From NCBI RefSeq assembly GCF_000419765.1, contig NZ_ATTQ01000009.1, forward strand, positions 236,545 through 300,544: a stretch of 64,000 bases of DNA, read 5' to 3'. A program made the translations under genes and the position numbers. This DNA comes from Rhizobium mongolense USDA 1844 (lineage in GTDB: Bacteria; Pseudomonadota; Alphaproteobacteria; Rhizobiales; Rhizobiaceae). Of this stretch, positions 26,975 through 35,783 are shown piece after piece. Under the pieces are notes generated by a model, which saw nothing but the letters and a program-made list of their open reading frames with translations, searched no databases and was not told the origin of the DNA. Within the stretch, counting starts at the first letter, position 1; the number at the start of each line of letters is the position of its first letter.

Positions 26975-28134
26975 TGGTGATCACCTTTCGTCCCAGGGAC
27001 AGGTTTTTTTCTCTCCGGCACACCGGCCAGAAGCCGGAATTCCTTCAAACCGGAGGGCGCCAGGTCCTCCATGAGTTCCAGAAAATCCATCGGCACCATA
27101 CGTTTGATCCTGTGCGCCAGATGGGGAATAGGACTCGACGGTTCGGTGCGGTCGTAGAAGGCAATGATGAGGTCGATGCACTTTGTGACCTCCTCGCGTG
27201 AGGTGAGCCGCGATGGAAAGACTGCCGGTGCTCCGATGTAAGCCGGAGCTGCGTCAGAGATCGTTTTTGCAGGCGCGGTCTCACGATCGAGCGTTTCCTC
27301 GTTTGCAGTTTCCTGCCTGGGGTTGGGCTTCGCACGCTCAAGCGTCGAGATCACTCGCTGCAGGAAGCGACTCAGATCCGGCAAGGTCACGCGCAGATCC
27401 CCGCCGATTCGCCGATTGAGCGAAGTCTCGAGGGCTTCCATCGCTGTGGCGGCAGCGTTTGCGCTGACGATAAGCGCGGCCGCCTCGTCCCCGGCTTGTT
27501 CGGCAAACGCCGCGCAGCCGATCCTCACGCGATTTAGTAACTGATCATGCTCGCTTACGAGCGACGCCTTCTCAGCGTCGCTCAGTCCGGGGGCAGCCTC
27601 GTTGAGAACGGTTCGGGTGTCGAGAGCACCGCGCTCGAGATCGCGCCCTGTGACAGGGCCGACGCTCCGTGGCGCAAAGAAAGTCATCTTCCGAAGATCG
27701 CCGAGCAGCCCATCCTTCTCGTTTTGGAGTTGGAGAAGAGCATTCGTTCGGCGCAGGGCGGCATCCCGTGGAGGCAAGCCCTCACGAAGTTCCGGATGCA
27801 TCGTTTCCCAATGCATGTCGAAGGTTCCGGTGATTAGGTTCAAGCCTTCCGCGAGGCCAGCAAGACCCTGTTCATTTGCAAGGGCGCGCGTCACGATCAC
27901 GAGGAGCCTCAGATCCCGGCCGTGCGGGCGCAACTCTTCTGATTTTCGAAGGACGATCGACCAATCGACAGGGACCTCGGTCCGTGAGACTGGGTTGTTG
28001 CGTTCGTCGCGACTGATCTCGATCTGCGGTTGCACAAGGCGTTCCAACTCGTGGAATCGCCCATCGTTCCGCAAGCTTTCGCCCGACGGGTTGTCGCCGT
28101 TCAGTGGACTTAACCAGAGAGCCGAGTTGAACAA
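26971..28134 (-). CDS. tssA: T6SS protein TssA (ImpA-N family)
   Basis: This 387-residue protein has an N-terminal ImpA domain: WLSPLNGDNPSGESLRNDGRFHELERLVQ, then DWSIVLRKSEELRPHGRDLRLLVIVTRALANEQGLAGL. The C-terminal part ends LAPSGLKEFRLLAGVP. TssA caps or stabilises the baseplate and growing sheath. The start is a TTG at 28134, about 5 bases after a GGGGGGA ribosome site; no ATG fits the family N-terminus. As the first gene of the minus-strand operon, it is followed by more than 18 kb of closely packed T6SS genes. Confidence 0.92.
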   Translation of the reverse strand: MFNSALWLSPLNGDNPSGESLRNDGRFHELERLVQPQIEISRDERNNPVSRTEVPVDWSIVLRKSEELRPHGRDLRLLVIVTRALANEQGLAGLAEGLNLITGTFDMHWETMHPELREGLPPRDAALRRTNALLQLQNEKDGLLGDLRKMTFFAPRSVGPVTGRDLERGALDTRTVLNEAAPGLSDAEKASLVSEHDQLLNRVRIGCAAFAEQAGDEAAALIVSANAAATAMEALETSLNRRIGGDLRVTLPDLSRFLQRVISTLERAKPNPRQETANEETLDRETAPAKTISDAAPAYIGAPAVFPSRLTSREEVTKCIDLIIAFYDRTEPSSPIPHLAHRIKRMVPMDFLELMEDLAPSGLKEFRLLAGVPERKKPVPGTKGDHQ

Positions 28135-28227
28135 CAGATCCCCCCGTTAACCGACTAGTATTCCCCTACTTTTGCTTTTACCACAACTTCTTGTTCTAGA
28201 CTAATGGCAGATTTCTTCGACTTGCAA
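28135..28227 (-). promoter_or_regulatory. Upstream region of the main T6SS operon
   Basis: The 93 bases between the ppkA stop and the tssA start are AT-rich compared with their surroundings. They are the only sizeable gap before the long tss operon, so a promoter may be here. I do not see a convincing sigma-70 or sigma-54 pair. Read-through from ppkA on the same strand is equally possible. Confidence 0.3.
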
Positions 28228-30321
28228 TTATTTGCGCGTGTCGATTAACCGGGTCGTCATCGACAGGATCGAGACATGACCGGCCGCTACCACTGCACGC
28301 AAATCCTCGGCAAAGGACTTGGTGGACTCGGTTGTTGGCCGAAGCTGCGGGAAAAGCGGCTGGTCGGTCTGCATAGCAATTATCAGAGTTCTGCCGAAGG
28401 TGTTGTCGACGGCGAAGGTGAGCTTTGCGGGGTCGGCGGCACCCTCTGCCGTTGGATAGGCCACCCGAATGGTGCGCATGCCATCTGTCACGGTCCCGAT
28501 TTCGGCGAGTGCATGATCGGGTCTTTTGATGTTCGGAAGAACATTGAAGAGATTGCCGGTGACGTCGGCGATGGCGACCCACAAGTACCCCTTGTCGAGC
28601 GAGGCCGGCGCGAGCACGTCGATCACGGGATTGTCGCCAACCGAATAGATGCCCGACATGTTCGGCTCGGGCCTGTCGCCATAGCCAAGAACGATCGTCA
28701 TCTGACCTTGCGGCGTATCCGGCAGCAGCTCTTGAACAACGCACAGCTGGGCGCTGAGTACCGTGGCATCGAAGCGCAGCTCGCGATCTCCGACATGGGG
28801 TGCGAGTGCCTGCTGGAGGGCTTCGAGGTCGCCGCTTGAAGCGACGTCTCCTTTGACGGAGATCGTCGATCCGAGGGGAAAGGTACCTCCCTCCGGTTGT
28901 TGAACGCGGAGTGGACCGCAGGTCTCCAGCGGCACGATAAGGGGTTTCAGTTGGTCCGGCGACAGATCTCGCGGACCGGCCGCAATACGGGCGACAGGCC
29001 GGTAGCCGGCCGCTTTTGCTGCCGCATTGAATCGTGTGACCGCAGCTTCGCGTCCCGCTTTATCGGGGGCGAGGCCCGTGAGGCGGACCGTTCGATCAGC
29101 TATTTCAAGCTTCCACTCGTCGAGCGGAACGGCGGCCGAAAAAAAGACATCGACGTCCTGCGCCCACCGTTCGGATGGAGCGCCCTGGGCGAGTGTGAGG
29201 GCGTCATTCGGTGGAGGAAGCCCGACCGTTCGGGTGAAGTTCGCCAGGATTGCCTGATGCTGGTCGGGGTCGGGAGCGAAACCGGCAAGCGTGGGCCGCC
29301 CTTGCGCGTCCACCCCGGCAGTGAGTTTGTAGGGCGTCGCGATCGGCAGGGCAGTCGGAGACAAGCTCTCAAAAACCCCGAGAAACCAAAGTCCGCCGAT
29401 AACGGCCAGCGCCGCGAGAGGCAGAACTAGAAGCCATGGCCGCAACATGGGCCTCGTGTTGCGCCCGCCCGGCCGTGCTTTGGCGTGACCAGGTTGCAGC
29501 AACCTTCCGATTTCATTGACGACCGCGGCGGCACTCGGTGGCCGGTGGGCCGGGTCAGGCTGAGTGAGGTCGTCGATCAGCGTCTTGAGCGGTTCTGGAA
29601 CGCCCGAGGTGTCAAGCCGGCGCTCCTTATGACGGACGACCTCGCCCGGACTCCTTCCGACGTCTGGAACCCTTCCCCGAAAGGTTGCGAGCAGCGATGC
29701 GCCCAAGGCATAAAGGTCGGAGCGCGGCTCCGCTTGCCCATGCATCTGCTCCGGCGCGGCATATTCGTACTTGCCCGCAAACTCGTTACCGACGATTGTG
29801 CGCGCCCCTGTGTTGCTGTCCTTGGCGATACCAAAATCGATAATGACGGCTTCCTCCGGCCTGCCGTCGCGAAGTATGATGTTGTCGGGAGAAAGGTCGC
29901 GGTGGACGATCTTGCGCTCGTGCGTTGCGACAAGACCTTCGGCCACTCTGTGTGCCACCACTAGCAGATCCCGCGGGGTAGCCCCGCCCTGCTCGAGCCA
30001 CTCACTGAGCGGCGTGCCGGCAACGTAGTCCATCACCAGATAGACGTGGCCGTCGCCGGTCTGGCTGCAGTCGGTGTAGCGCACGACCGCGTGGTGGGAG
30101 ATGCTGCGCATCTCCTCCTCTCGCTTCATAAGCTCCAGATAGCCGGCATTTGCCGAGAGCTCCCGCTTCAGCGCCTTAATCGCCACCACGCGGCCGGTGA
30201 TCCGGTTGCTCGCTCGATAGACTTCACCTGTTCCACCGCGGCCGAGGACACCCTCGATCTCGTAGGTGTTGTTGAGCACCTGTCCTTTGCGGAAGATGTC
30301 GCCAGGCAGAGGATCAATCAT
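28228..30321 (-). CDS. ppkA: T6SS serine/threonine protein kinase PpkA with membrane anchor and periplasmic domain
   Basis: This 697-residue protein has an N-terminal kinase domain, ~15-275: glycine loop LGRGGTGEVYRA, VAIKALK lysine, catalytic HRDLSPDNI and DFGIAK. A membrane segment follows at ~303-325 (PWLLVLPLAALAVIGGLWFLG). The ~370-residue extracytoplasmic part includes a BON-like stretch (WKLEIADRTVRLTGLAPD) and a later domain near GYLWVAIADVTGNLFNVLPN. PpkA activates the T6SS by phosphorylating the FHA protein or TssL; the outer part may sense envelope signals. The ATG at 30321 follows GGGAGG. The gene is divergent from clpV. Confidence 0.93.
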   Translation of the reverse strand: MIDPLPGDIFRKGQVLNNTYEIEGVLGRGGTGEVYRASNRITGRVVAIKALKRELSANAGYLELMKREEEMRSISHHAVVRYTDCSQTGDGHVYLVMDYVAGTPLSEWLEQGGATPRDLLVVAHRVAEGLVATHERKIVHRDLSPDNIILRDGRPEEAVIIDFGIAKDSNTGARTIVGNEFAGKYEYAAPEQMHGQAEPRSDLYALGASLLATFRGRVPDVGRSPGEVVRHKERRLDTSGVPEPLKTLIDDLTQPDPAHRPPSAAAVVNEIGRLLQPGHAKARPGGRNTRPMLRPWLLVLPLAALAVIGGLWFLGVFESLSPTALPIATPYKLTAGVDAQGRPTLAGFAPDPDQHQAILANFTRTVGLPPPNDALTLAQGAPSERWAQDVDVFFSAAVPLDEWKLEIADRTVRLTGLAPDKAGREAAVTRFNAAAKAAGYRPVARIAAGPRDLSPDQLKPLIVPLETCGPLRVQQPEGGTFPLGSTISVKGDVASSGDLEALQQALAPHVGDRELRFDATVLSAQLCVVQELLPDTPQGQMTIVLGYGDRPEPNMSGIYSVGDNPVIDVLAPASLDKGYLWVAIADVTGNLFNVLPNIKRPDHALAEIGTVTDGMRTIRVAYPTAEGAADPAKLTFAVDNTFGRTLIIAMQTDQPLFPQLRPTTESTKSFAEDLRAVVAAGHVSILSMTTRLIDTRK

Positions 30322-30361
30322 CTGGAGCCTCCCAGCGCACCCAGTGGGAACCACGCGACAT

Positions 30362-30402
30362 AATATTCATCAAGAACACGCGGGTCGAATATTTGTCAAG
30401 AA
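30362..30402. promoter_or_regulatory. Pair of direct repeats in the ppkA-clpV divergent promoter region
   Basis: AATATTCATCAAGAA (30362-30376) recurs as AATATTTGTCAAGAA (30388-30402), 13 of 15 bases identical, with starts 26 bp apart. They sit in the 162-bp gap between the divergent ppkA and clpV starts. A tandem binding site for a transcription factor controlling one or both operons is the simplest explanation; the factor is unknown. Confidence 0.45.
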
Positions 30403-30483
30403 TACTCTAATGTGGCACGCTGTGACTAGCGATCGAAGACCAGCGACGCCCTATTCAAGATCACATGATAGGAGCCGACCGAC

Positions 30484-33201
30484 ATGCAGCAGAGCTTCAA
30501 GCGCAAGGAACTGGTCGGCAAACTCAATCCCGTTTGCTTGCGCGCTTTCAAGGCGGCGGCGGACGCGGCCAAGCTTCGCGGCAATCCCTATGTCGAACTC
30601 GTTCACTGGATCGAACAGCTGGCCCTGGTCGACCGCGCAGATTTTCAGCTTATCTTCAACGATGCTGGCGTGGATCTCGGCCGGCTTGCTGCCGATATGG
30701 CGAGGGCGACAGACAAGCTTCCCTATGGCGCTACCTCCATCGAGGAGTTTTCCGATCACATCTTTCATGCCATCCAGGAGGCCTGGAGCCTGGCAAGCCT
30801 GCAGTTCGGATCTGACGAGGTTCGCGGAGTGCATGTTCTGCTGGCCTGCAGAAAGGTAGCGGTACTTGACGGGCTTCTGTTGAAGATCAGCGCCGAATTC
30901 GATCGGATCGAGGCGGATTCCCTTTTCCCCCGGCTGGACGACGTGCTGGCCGGATCACTTGAAAATGCCGGCAAGGCCGAAGCTCCAGAACCGTCGCGGA
31001 AAAAACGCCCGGCGGGCGGTGACTCCGCATTGGCGAAATACGCCACCGACCTCACCCGGCGCGCACGCGACGGCAAAATTGACCCGGTCCTGGGCCGGGA
31101 TCCCGAGATCCGGCAGATCGTCGATATCCTCATGCGCCGGCGCCAGAATAACCCGATCCTGACCGGCGAAGCCGGAGTGGGCAAGACGGCGGTGGTCGAG
31201 GGTTTTGCGCTCCGCCTTGCAGAAGGAGATGTGCCGCCGCCGCTGAAGGGTGTGGCGCTACACCTGCTGGACATCGGTTTGATGCAGGCGGGGGCGAGCG
31301 TCAAGGGTGAGTTCGAGAAGCGGCTGAAGACAGTCATCGAGGAAGTCCAGGCATCGGAAACTCCGATCATCCTCTTCATCGATGAAGCTCATACACTGAT
31401 CGGGGCGGGCGGGGCAGCGGGAACGGGAGACGCGGCAAATCTTCTTAAACCGGCATTGGCGCGTGGCGAGCTTCGCACGATCGCTGCAACGACATGGGCA
31501 GAATACAAGCAGCATATCGAGAAAGACCCGGCTTTGACCCGCCGCTTCCAGGTGGTCAAGGTTGAAGAGCCTGATGAAGAAGCCGCCATCTTGATGTTGC
31601 GTGGTGTGGCAGGCGTGCTGGAGAAGCACCATCAGGTGCAGATTCTAGACGAAGCCATCGAAACAGCCGTCAGCCTTTCACATCGCTATATCCCCGCGCG
31701 CCAACTGCCGGACAAGGCAATCAGCCTACTCGATACGGCCTGCGCGCGCGTGGCGGTATCGCAGCACGCGACACCGGCTGAGGTCGAAGATCTTCTGCGG
31801 CGCAAGCAGTCTCTCGAGGTCGAGCAGGGCATTATCGGGCGCGAAGCAGCAATCGGCATCGAGGTCGCAGAGCGCCAGTCGAAGGTCGAAGCCTCGCTCG
31901 CCGAGACGGAATCCGCGTTGCTTGCCGCAAAGGCTCGCTGGGAAAAAGAACAGTCAATGGTCTCCGAAATCCTCGATCTACGGGCGAGGCTACGGGGAAA
32001 GGGAGTTAAGCTTGATGCGGTGCTGGCCGAGGGAGAGGCGGACCCGGAATTGCCGGTGGCCGCTGACGTGGATCTCCCCGAGCAGGAGAGCGGCGATAGA
32101 GTACTCCCGAACCAGGGCGCCGATCTTGCACGGCTCAAGGTGCTAATGGCGGAACTTGCAGGCGTTCAGGGCGAGACCCCGCTCATCCTGCTTTCCGTCG
32201 ACAGGAACGCTGTGGCCTCCGTCGTGCAGGACTGGACGGGTATTCCCGTCGGCCGGATGCTGACCAGCCAGACTGAAAAAGCGCTACAGCTCGCCGAGGT
32301 TCTGGGAGAGCGCGTCGTCGGCCAGGAATTTGCAATGGATTCAATCGCGCGGCGCGTGCAAACCAGCCGTGCGGGACTTGGCTCACCTGAAAAGCCTGTG
32401 GGCGTTTTCCTGCTGTGCGGCCCTTCAGGCGTCGGCAAGACAGAAACGGCGCTGGCGCTCGCCGAAGCGCTCTATGGAGGTGAACAGAATCTGATCTCCA
32501 TCAACATGTCGGAATTTCAGGAGGCACACACAGTCTCCACCCTCAAGGGTGCCCCTCCCGGCTATGTCGGCTACGGCAAGGGAGGGGTACTGACCGAAGC
32601 CGTGCGGCGGCGACCCTATTCCGTCATCTTGCTCGATGAAGTCGAGAAGGCGCACCCGGATGTCCACGAGATCTTCTTCCAGGTTTTCGACAAGGGAATG
32701 ATGGACGACAGCGAGGGCCGACGGATCGACTTCAGGAACACCCTTATCCTGCTGACGTCGAATGTCGGTTCGGACGTCATCATGAAGCGAACAGACGGCG
32801 GCAGGACGCGGCCGCCGCTTGAGGAACTCGAAAGCGCACTGCGGCCGCCACTGCTGAAGGTGTTTCCGCCAGCGTTCCTCGGACGGGTGATTGTCGTGCC
32901 CTATTACCCGCTCTCGGATTCAATGATCGATGCGATCACAGAACATCATTTCGCCAAGATCGCGCGCCGACTGCGCGCCAGCCATGACGCCGAACTGGTC
33001 ATCGGGAACGGGGTTCTGGAATTGATCAAGGCTCGGTGCACCGAGGTTGAATCGGGGGGGCGCATGATCGACGCGATCCTGACAAACACGCTTCTGCCGA
33101 CGCTGAGCCAAGGCGTTCTGAACTGGGCGCTCGAAGGCAAACGTCTCACCAAGGCCACGGTCGGAGCATCTGCAGAAGGTTTCACCTACGCGTTTGAATA
33201 A
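30484..33201 (+). CDS. clpV: T6SS sheath-recycling ATPase ClpV (TssH)
   Basis: This 905-residue AAA+ unfoldase has an N-terminal domain at ~1-160. The first ATPase carries Walker A GEAGVGKT and Walker B ILFIDEAHTLIGAGG, and a middle coiled coil follows (~430-530). The second ATPase has GPSGVGKTE and VILLDEVEKAHPDV. The C-terminal part fits the ClpV subclass. ClpV extracts TssC from contracted sheaths and recycles them. The ATG at 30484 follows AGGAG about 10 bases upstream. It is transcribed away from ppkA and the tss operon. Confidence 0.96.
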   Translation: MQQSFKRKELVGKLNPVCLRAFKAAADAAKLRGNPYVELVHWIEQLALVDRADFQLIFNDAGVDLGRLAADMARATDKLPYGATSIEEFSDHIFHAIQEAWSLASLQFGSDEVRGVHVLLACRKVAVLDGLLLKISAEFDRIEADSLFPRLDDVLAGSLENAGKAEAPEPSRKKRPAGGDSALAKYATDLTRRARDGKIDPVLGRDPEIRQIVDILMRRRQNNPILTGEAGVGKTAVVEGFALRLAEGDVPPPLKGVALHLLDIGLMQAGASVKGEFEKRLKTVIEEVQASETPIILFIDEAHTLIGAGGAAGTGDAANLLKPALARGELRTIAATTWAEYKQHIEKDPALTRRFQVVKVEEPDEEAAILMLRGVAGVLEKHHQVQILDEAIETAVSLSHRYIPARQLPDKAISLLDTACARVAVSQHATPAEVEDLLRRKQSLEVEQGIIGREAAIGIEVAERQSKVEASLAETESALLAAKARWEKEQSMVSEILDLRARLRGKGVKLDAVLAEGEADPELPVAADVDLPEQESGDRVLPNQGADLARLKVLMAELAGVQGETPLILLSVDRNAVASVVQDWTGIPVGRMLTSQTEKALQLAEVLGERVVGQEFAMDSIARRVQTSRAGLGSPEKPVGVFLLCGPSGVGKTETALALAEALYGGEQNLISINMSEFQEAHTVSTLKGAPPGYVGYGKGGVLTEAVRRRPYSVILLDEVEKAHPDVHEIFFQVFDKGMMDDSEGRRIDFRNTLILLTSNVGSDVIMKRTDGGRTRPPLEELESALRPPLLKVFPPAFLGRVIVVPYYPLSDSMIDAITEHHFAKIARRLRASHDAELVIGNGVLELIKARCTEVESGGRMIDAILTNTLLPTLSQGVLNWALEGKRLTKATVGASAEGFTYAFE

Positions 33202-33238
33202 GAAACGTGCTCCCGCCGGCTAGCAGCTGCGGCCGCCT

Positions 33239-33994
33239 TTAGCTCACAGCCTGGAATTCTACGCGCCTGTTCTCGTCAGCCTTCGGATTCTCCTGGTTGA
33301 GAAGAAACTGCTCGCCTGCGCCAACTGCTTCGAGCCGTTCCCGAGCGATGTTGCAATCATCCGTGAAGAAGCGGGTTACCTCCTTCGCGCGCAGTACTGA
33401 CAGGTGCTGATTGTAGCTTGCGCCTCCAACAGCATCCGTGTGACCGATGATACGGACGAGTTTGATGTCCATATCCTTTATTACTCCGCAAAGCTTCTGC
33501 AGCATCGCCTTTTGCGTCGGAGCTATGGCCGCTGAATCGAAGTCGAAATTTACGCGGACGTTGATCTGGTCGTCGGGCGGCAGCTTCCAGTATGTCTGCG
33601 GATCGCTTGTTACCGCTGCGGATACGGCAGTCGCCGGTGATGTCGCCGTCGGTTGCGGGGTTGATGGCTGTCCTACATCGGGGACAGCTGGAGCAGCTTG
33701 GGTTCCTTGGGACGCAATGGCTGCAGGGGCAGGGGGAGCCGGAGCGGTTTTGGCTGCGCCGGTTTCGGGCGTGGCAATTGTCACCGGTATGGCCGCGGCT
33801 TTGGGCGTGGAATTGGAGTTGGTCAGAACCAGGCCACGCGTGGCTCCGAGCCGTGCCGCCTTGAACAACTCGATCTGTCGTTGAAAGCGCTCTTTAAGCG
33901 CCGAATCGTTCAGTTCCTGCGCACCCAAATCAGTTTGGGTTACGAAGAATAGAGCGAGAAACACCGTCAGCTTGGTGGTCAGCAGGCGCTTCAT
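33239..33994 (-). CDS. Exported OmpA-type peptidoglycan-binding protein
   Basis: This 251-residue protein has a signal peptide (MKRLLTTKLTVFLALFFVTQTDLGAQE) and a flexible Ala/Pro/Thr-rich linker at ~80-135. Its OmpA C-terminal domain from ~150 carries VNFDFDSAAIAPTQ, RIIGHTDAVGGASYNQHLS and NRRVEFQ. There is no lipobox, so it is probably a soluble periplasmic wall-binding protein. The ATG at 33994 has AGGAG 7 bases upstream. It lies opposite to clpV and pppA, so it has its own short divergent promoter region with pppA. It likely helps position the T6SS at the cell wall, as does the OmpA part of TssL. Confidence 0.85.
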   Translation of the reverse strand: MKRLLTTKLTVFLALFFVTQTDLGAQELNDSALKERFQRQIELFKAARLGATRGLVLTNSNSTPKAAAIPVTIATPETGAAKTAPAPPAPAAIASQGTQAAPAVPDVGQPSTPQPTATSPATAVSAAVTSDPQTYWKLPPDDQINVRVNFDFDSAAIAPTQKAMLQKLCGVIKDMDIKLVRIIGHTDAVGGASYNQHLSVLRAKEVTRFFTDDCNIARERLEAVGAGEQFLLNQENPKADENRRVEFQAVS

Positions 33995-34044
33995 CTTAGG
34001 CTCCTTTGGCAAAAAGGTTTCGCCTCCTATGAAATTACTATAGG

Positions 34045-34881
34045 ATGACTTTGGCTGCAACCGATCCGCTAGCCGCTCTCGCGACGGATCGATTTAGTGG
34101 GGTTCATCCGATCATGACCCCGGATTCTCGGGACAATGCTTCGACGCGCGTGCCTAACCGGCCGGGCAGGCCGCAAGGAGCGGGACTAAGTCATACCGGG
34201 CATGTGCGAACAAACAACGAAGACGCGATTCTCACCGATCCCTCGGGTGTCCTTTGGGCAGTAGCTGACGGGATGGGCGGCTACGGCCACGGCGACGTCG
34301 CAGCTGACCTGGTCATCGAACAGCTCGCCCTGATCCCGCACACTCCCGTTTCCGGCGCTCACCTCGTTGCTGCGCTGCAGTCAGCCAATTCCGCCGTCCG
34401 TCGTTGGGCGGCTTCGGCCAATGTGGCACAGATGGGCGCTACAGTGGTCGCGGCACTCATCGACGGCGGAGCGACGACAATCGCTTGGGTGGGAGATAGC
34501 CGGGCCTATCGTTTGCGAGGAGGTGAGTTGCTGCAACTCACGCGCGACCATTCGGTGGTGCAGGAACTTCTCGATGACGGGCACCTTAGCCCCGCCGCTG
34601 TCCGGCAGCACCCGCAATCCCACGTTGTTACTCGGGCAATCGGCGCCGCCGACCGTCTGGACGTGGATTCCGTCGAGGTCGCGCTGGAGCCGGGCGATTT
34701 TCTGCTTCTTTGCTCCGACGGATTGACCGATTGTCTTGCCGAGCCCGAGATCATCACTCACTTGAGCGCGCCGAGCCCAGACGCCGCCTGCCGGCGACTG
34801 GTAGCGGCCGCTCTCGATCAGGGCGCTCCAGACAATGTCTCTGTGGTAGTAGTTCGGATTGACGGAGATGCAGCGCCTTGA
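34045..34881 (+). CDS. pppA: T6SS PP2C-type phosphatase PppA
   Basis: This protein has up to 278 residues with the PPM/PP2C metal-binding motifs: SHTGHVRTNNEDA, VADGMGGYGHGDVA, ATVVAALIDG, WVGDSRAYRL, LLCSDGLTD and GAPDNVSVVVV. It reverses PpkA phosphorylation and thereby turns secretion down. The first ATG is at 34045, but one at 34114 (MTPDSRDN) also suits the family start. The stop overlaps the TTG of the next gene. In related imp loci PppA is fused to TagF; here it stands alone. Confidence 0.93.
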   Translation: MTLAATDPLAALATDRFSGVHPIMTPDSRDNASTRVPNRPGRPQGAGLSHTGHVRTNNEDAILTDPSGVLWAVADGMGGYGHGDVAADLVIEQLALIPHTPVSGAHLVAALQSANSAVRRWAASANVAQMGATVVAALIDGGATTIAWVGDSRAYRLRGGELLQLTRDHSVVQELLDDGHLSPAAVRQHPQSHVVTRAIGAADRLDVDSVEVALEPGDFLLLCSDGLTDCLAEPEIITHLSAPSPDAACRRLVAAALDQGAPDNVSVVVVRIDGDAAP

Positions 34882-35783
34882 GGCCACTAAATCCGATTGC
34901 GGCTGTCGTCATTGGAATGAGCGTCATTCTTGCGGCGGCCGTTTTCGCGTTTGTTGGCGACCTGCTTCGGGACACGGACCGTGATCCGAATGCAGGAAGG
35001 ATCGATCGGTTAACTCAACAGCTCGCTCAGCAGGACAGAGAGATCCAGTCGCTGCGAGCTGAACTGAACTCGGTCAAAAGAAAGGTGACGGAACTAGAGG
35101 GAAAAGTGAAAGAACTAGCGGAGGCGCGCCCCGAGCCCGTCCCGCCAAGCACCGACGTCACCCCGTCGCCCGGGGAACCTCTGAGCCAGCAGTCATTTTC
35201 GATCGACCAGTTCGGCGGTATGGCGCCGCCCGAGGAGACCGAGAATATGACGGAACCCATGCAGCTGGCGAAGAAGCGCTTCAACGAGGGCATCATACGC
35301 CCGACCCCGGCAGTGCTCCGCCAAATCCTTGGCGAGCCGCGAACTGCCTATTCCACAAGCTGCCAGCCGGTCAACAACCCGAAATTGCTGAGAAACCTAG
35401 TAACCCGAGAAATAGGGCATTTCCGCCTGACGATGATCAAGCCCGCCCTCGATTCGCTGGGGCATATCATGGAGCGCCTCCGAAAGGAGGAGCCGGATAT
35501 CTATGCCGCGATCGGTACTGCTGGTGCGCTGTGCGCGCGTTATGTGCGAGGCTCGAACAGGTCTGTGTCGTCGCATGCCTGGGGCGCGGCCGTCGATCTG
35601 ACACTCAAGAAGAACCTCGACAGGATGGGAGATAGCAGCACGCAGTTCGGACTTGTCGTGCTCGCAGAGTTCTTCAACGATGCCGGCTGGTATTGGGGTG
35701 CTGGCTATACCCGTGAAGATTCCATGCATTTTGAAGTGGGTGAGGCGCTGCTTCGTAAATGGGCCGCGGAGGGCAAACTGTGA
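34878..35783 (+). CDS. Membrane-anchored M15-type (VanY-like) peptidase of the T6SS locus
   Basis: This 301-residue protein has an N-terminal membrane segment (~5-27), a coiled coil at ~40-85 (LTQQLAQQDREIQSLRAEL), a proline-rich linker, and a C-terminal catalytic domain. The zinc motif SSHAWGAAVD fits the M15 SxHxxGxAxD pattern, and MHFE provides the second metal His. It should cleave peptide stems in peptidoglycan. The start is TTG overlapping the pppA stop (TTGA); starting later would cut the hydrophobic segment. Wall-opening hydrolases are needed for T6SS insertion, for example TagX in Acinetobacter, so this is a plausible functional counterpart. Confidence 0.82.
   Translation: MRPLNPIAAVVIGMSVILAAAVFAFVGDLLRDTDRDPNAGRIDRLTQQLAQQDREIQSLRAELNSVKRKVTELEGKVKELAEARPEPVPPSTDVTPSPGEPLSQQSFSIDQFGGMAPPEETENMTEPMQLAKKRFNEGIIRPTPAVLRQILGEPRTAYSTSCQPVNNPKLLRNLVTREIGHFRLTMIKPALDSLGHIMERLRKEEPDIYAAIGTAGALCARYVRGSNRSVSSHAWGAAVDLTLKKNLDRMGDSSTQFGLVVLAEFFNDAGWYWGAGYTREDSMHFEVGEALLRKWAAEGKL

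Noticed and set aside
30414..30428. TGGCAC motif upstream of clpV as a sigma-54 promoter
   Set aside because: The GG is present at the -24 position, but the required GC ten bases later is CT, so the match is incomplete.
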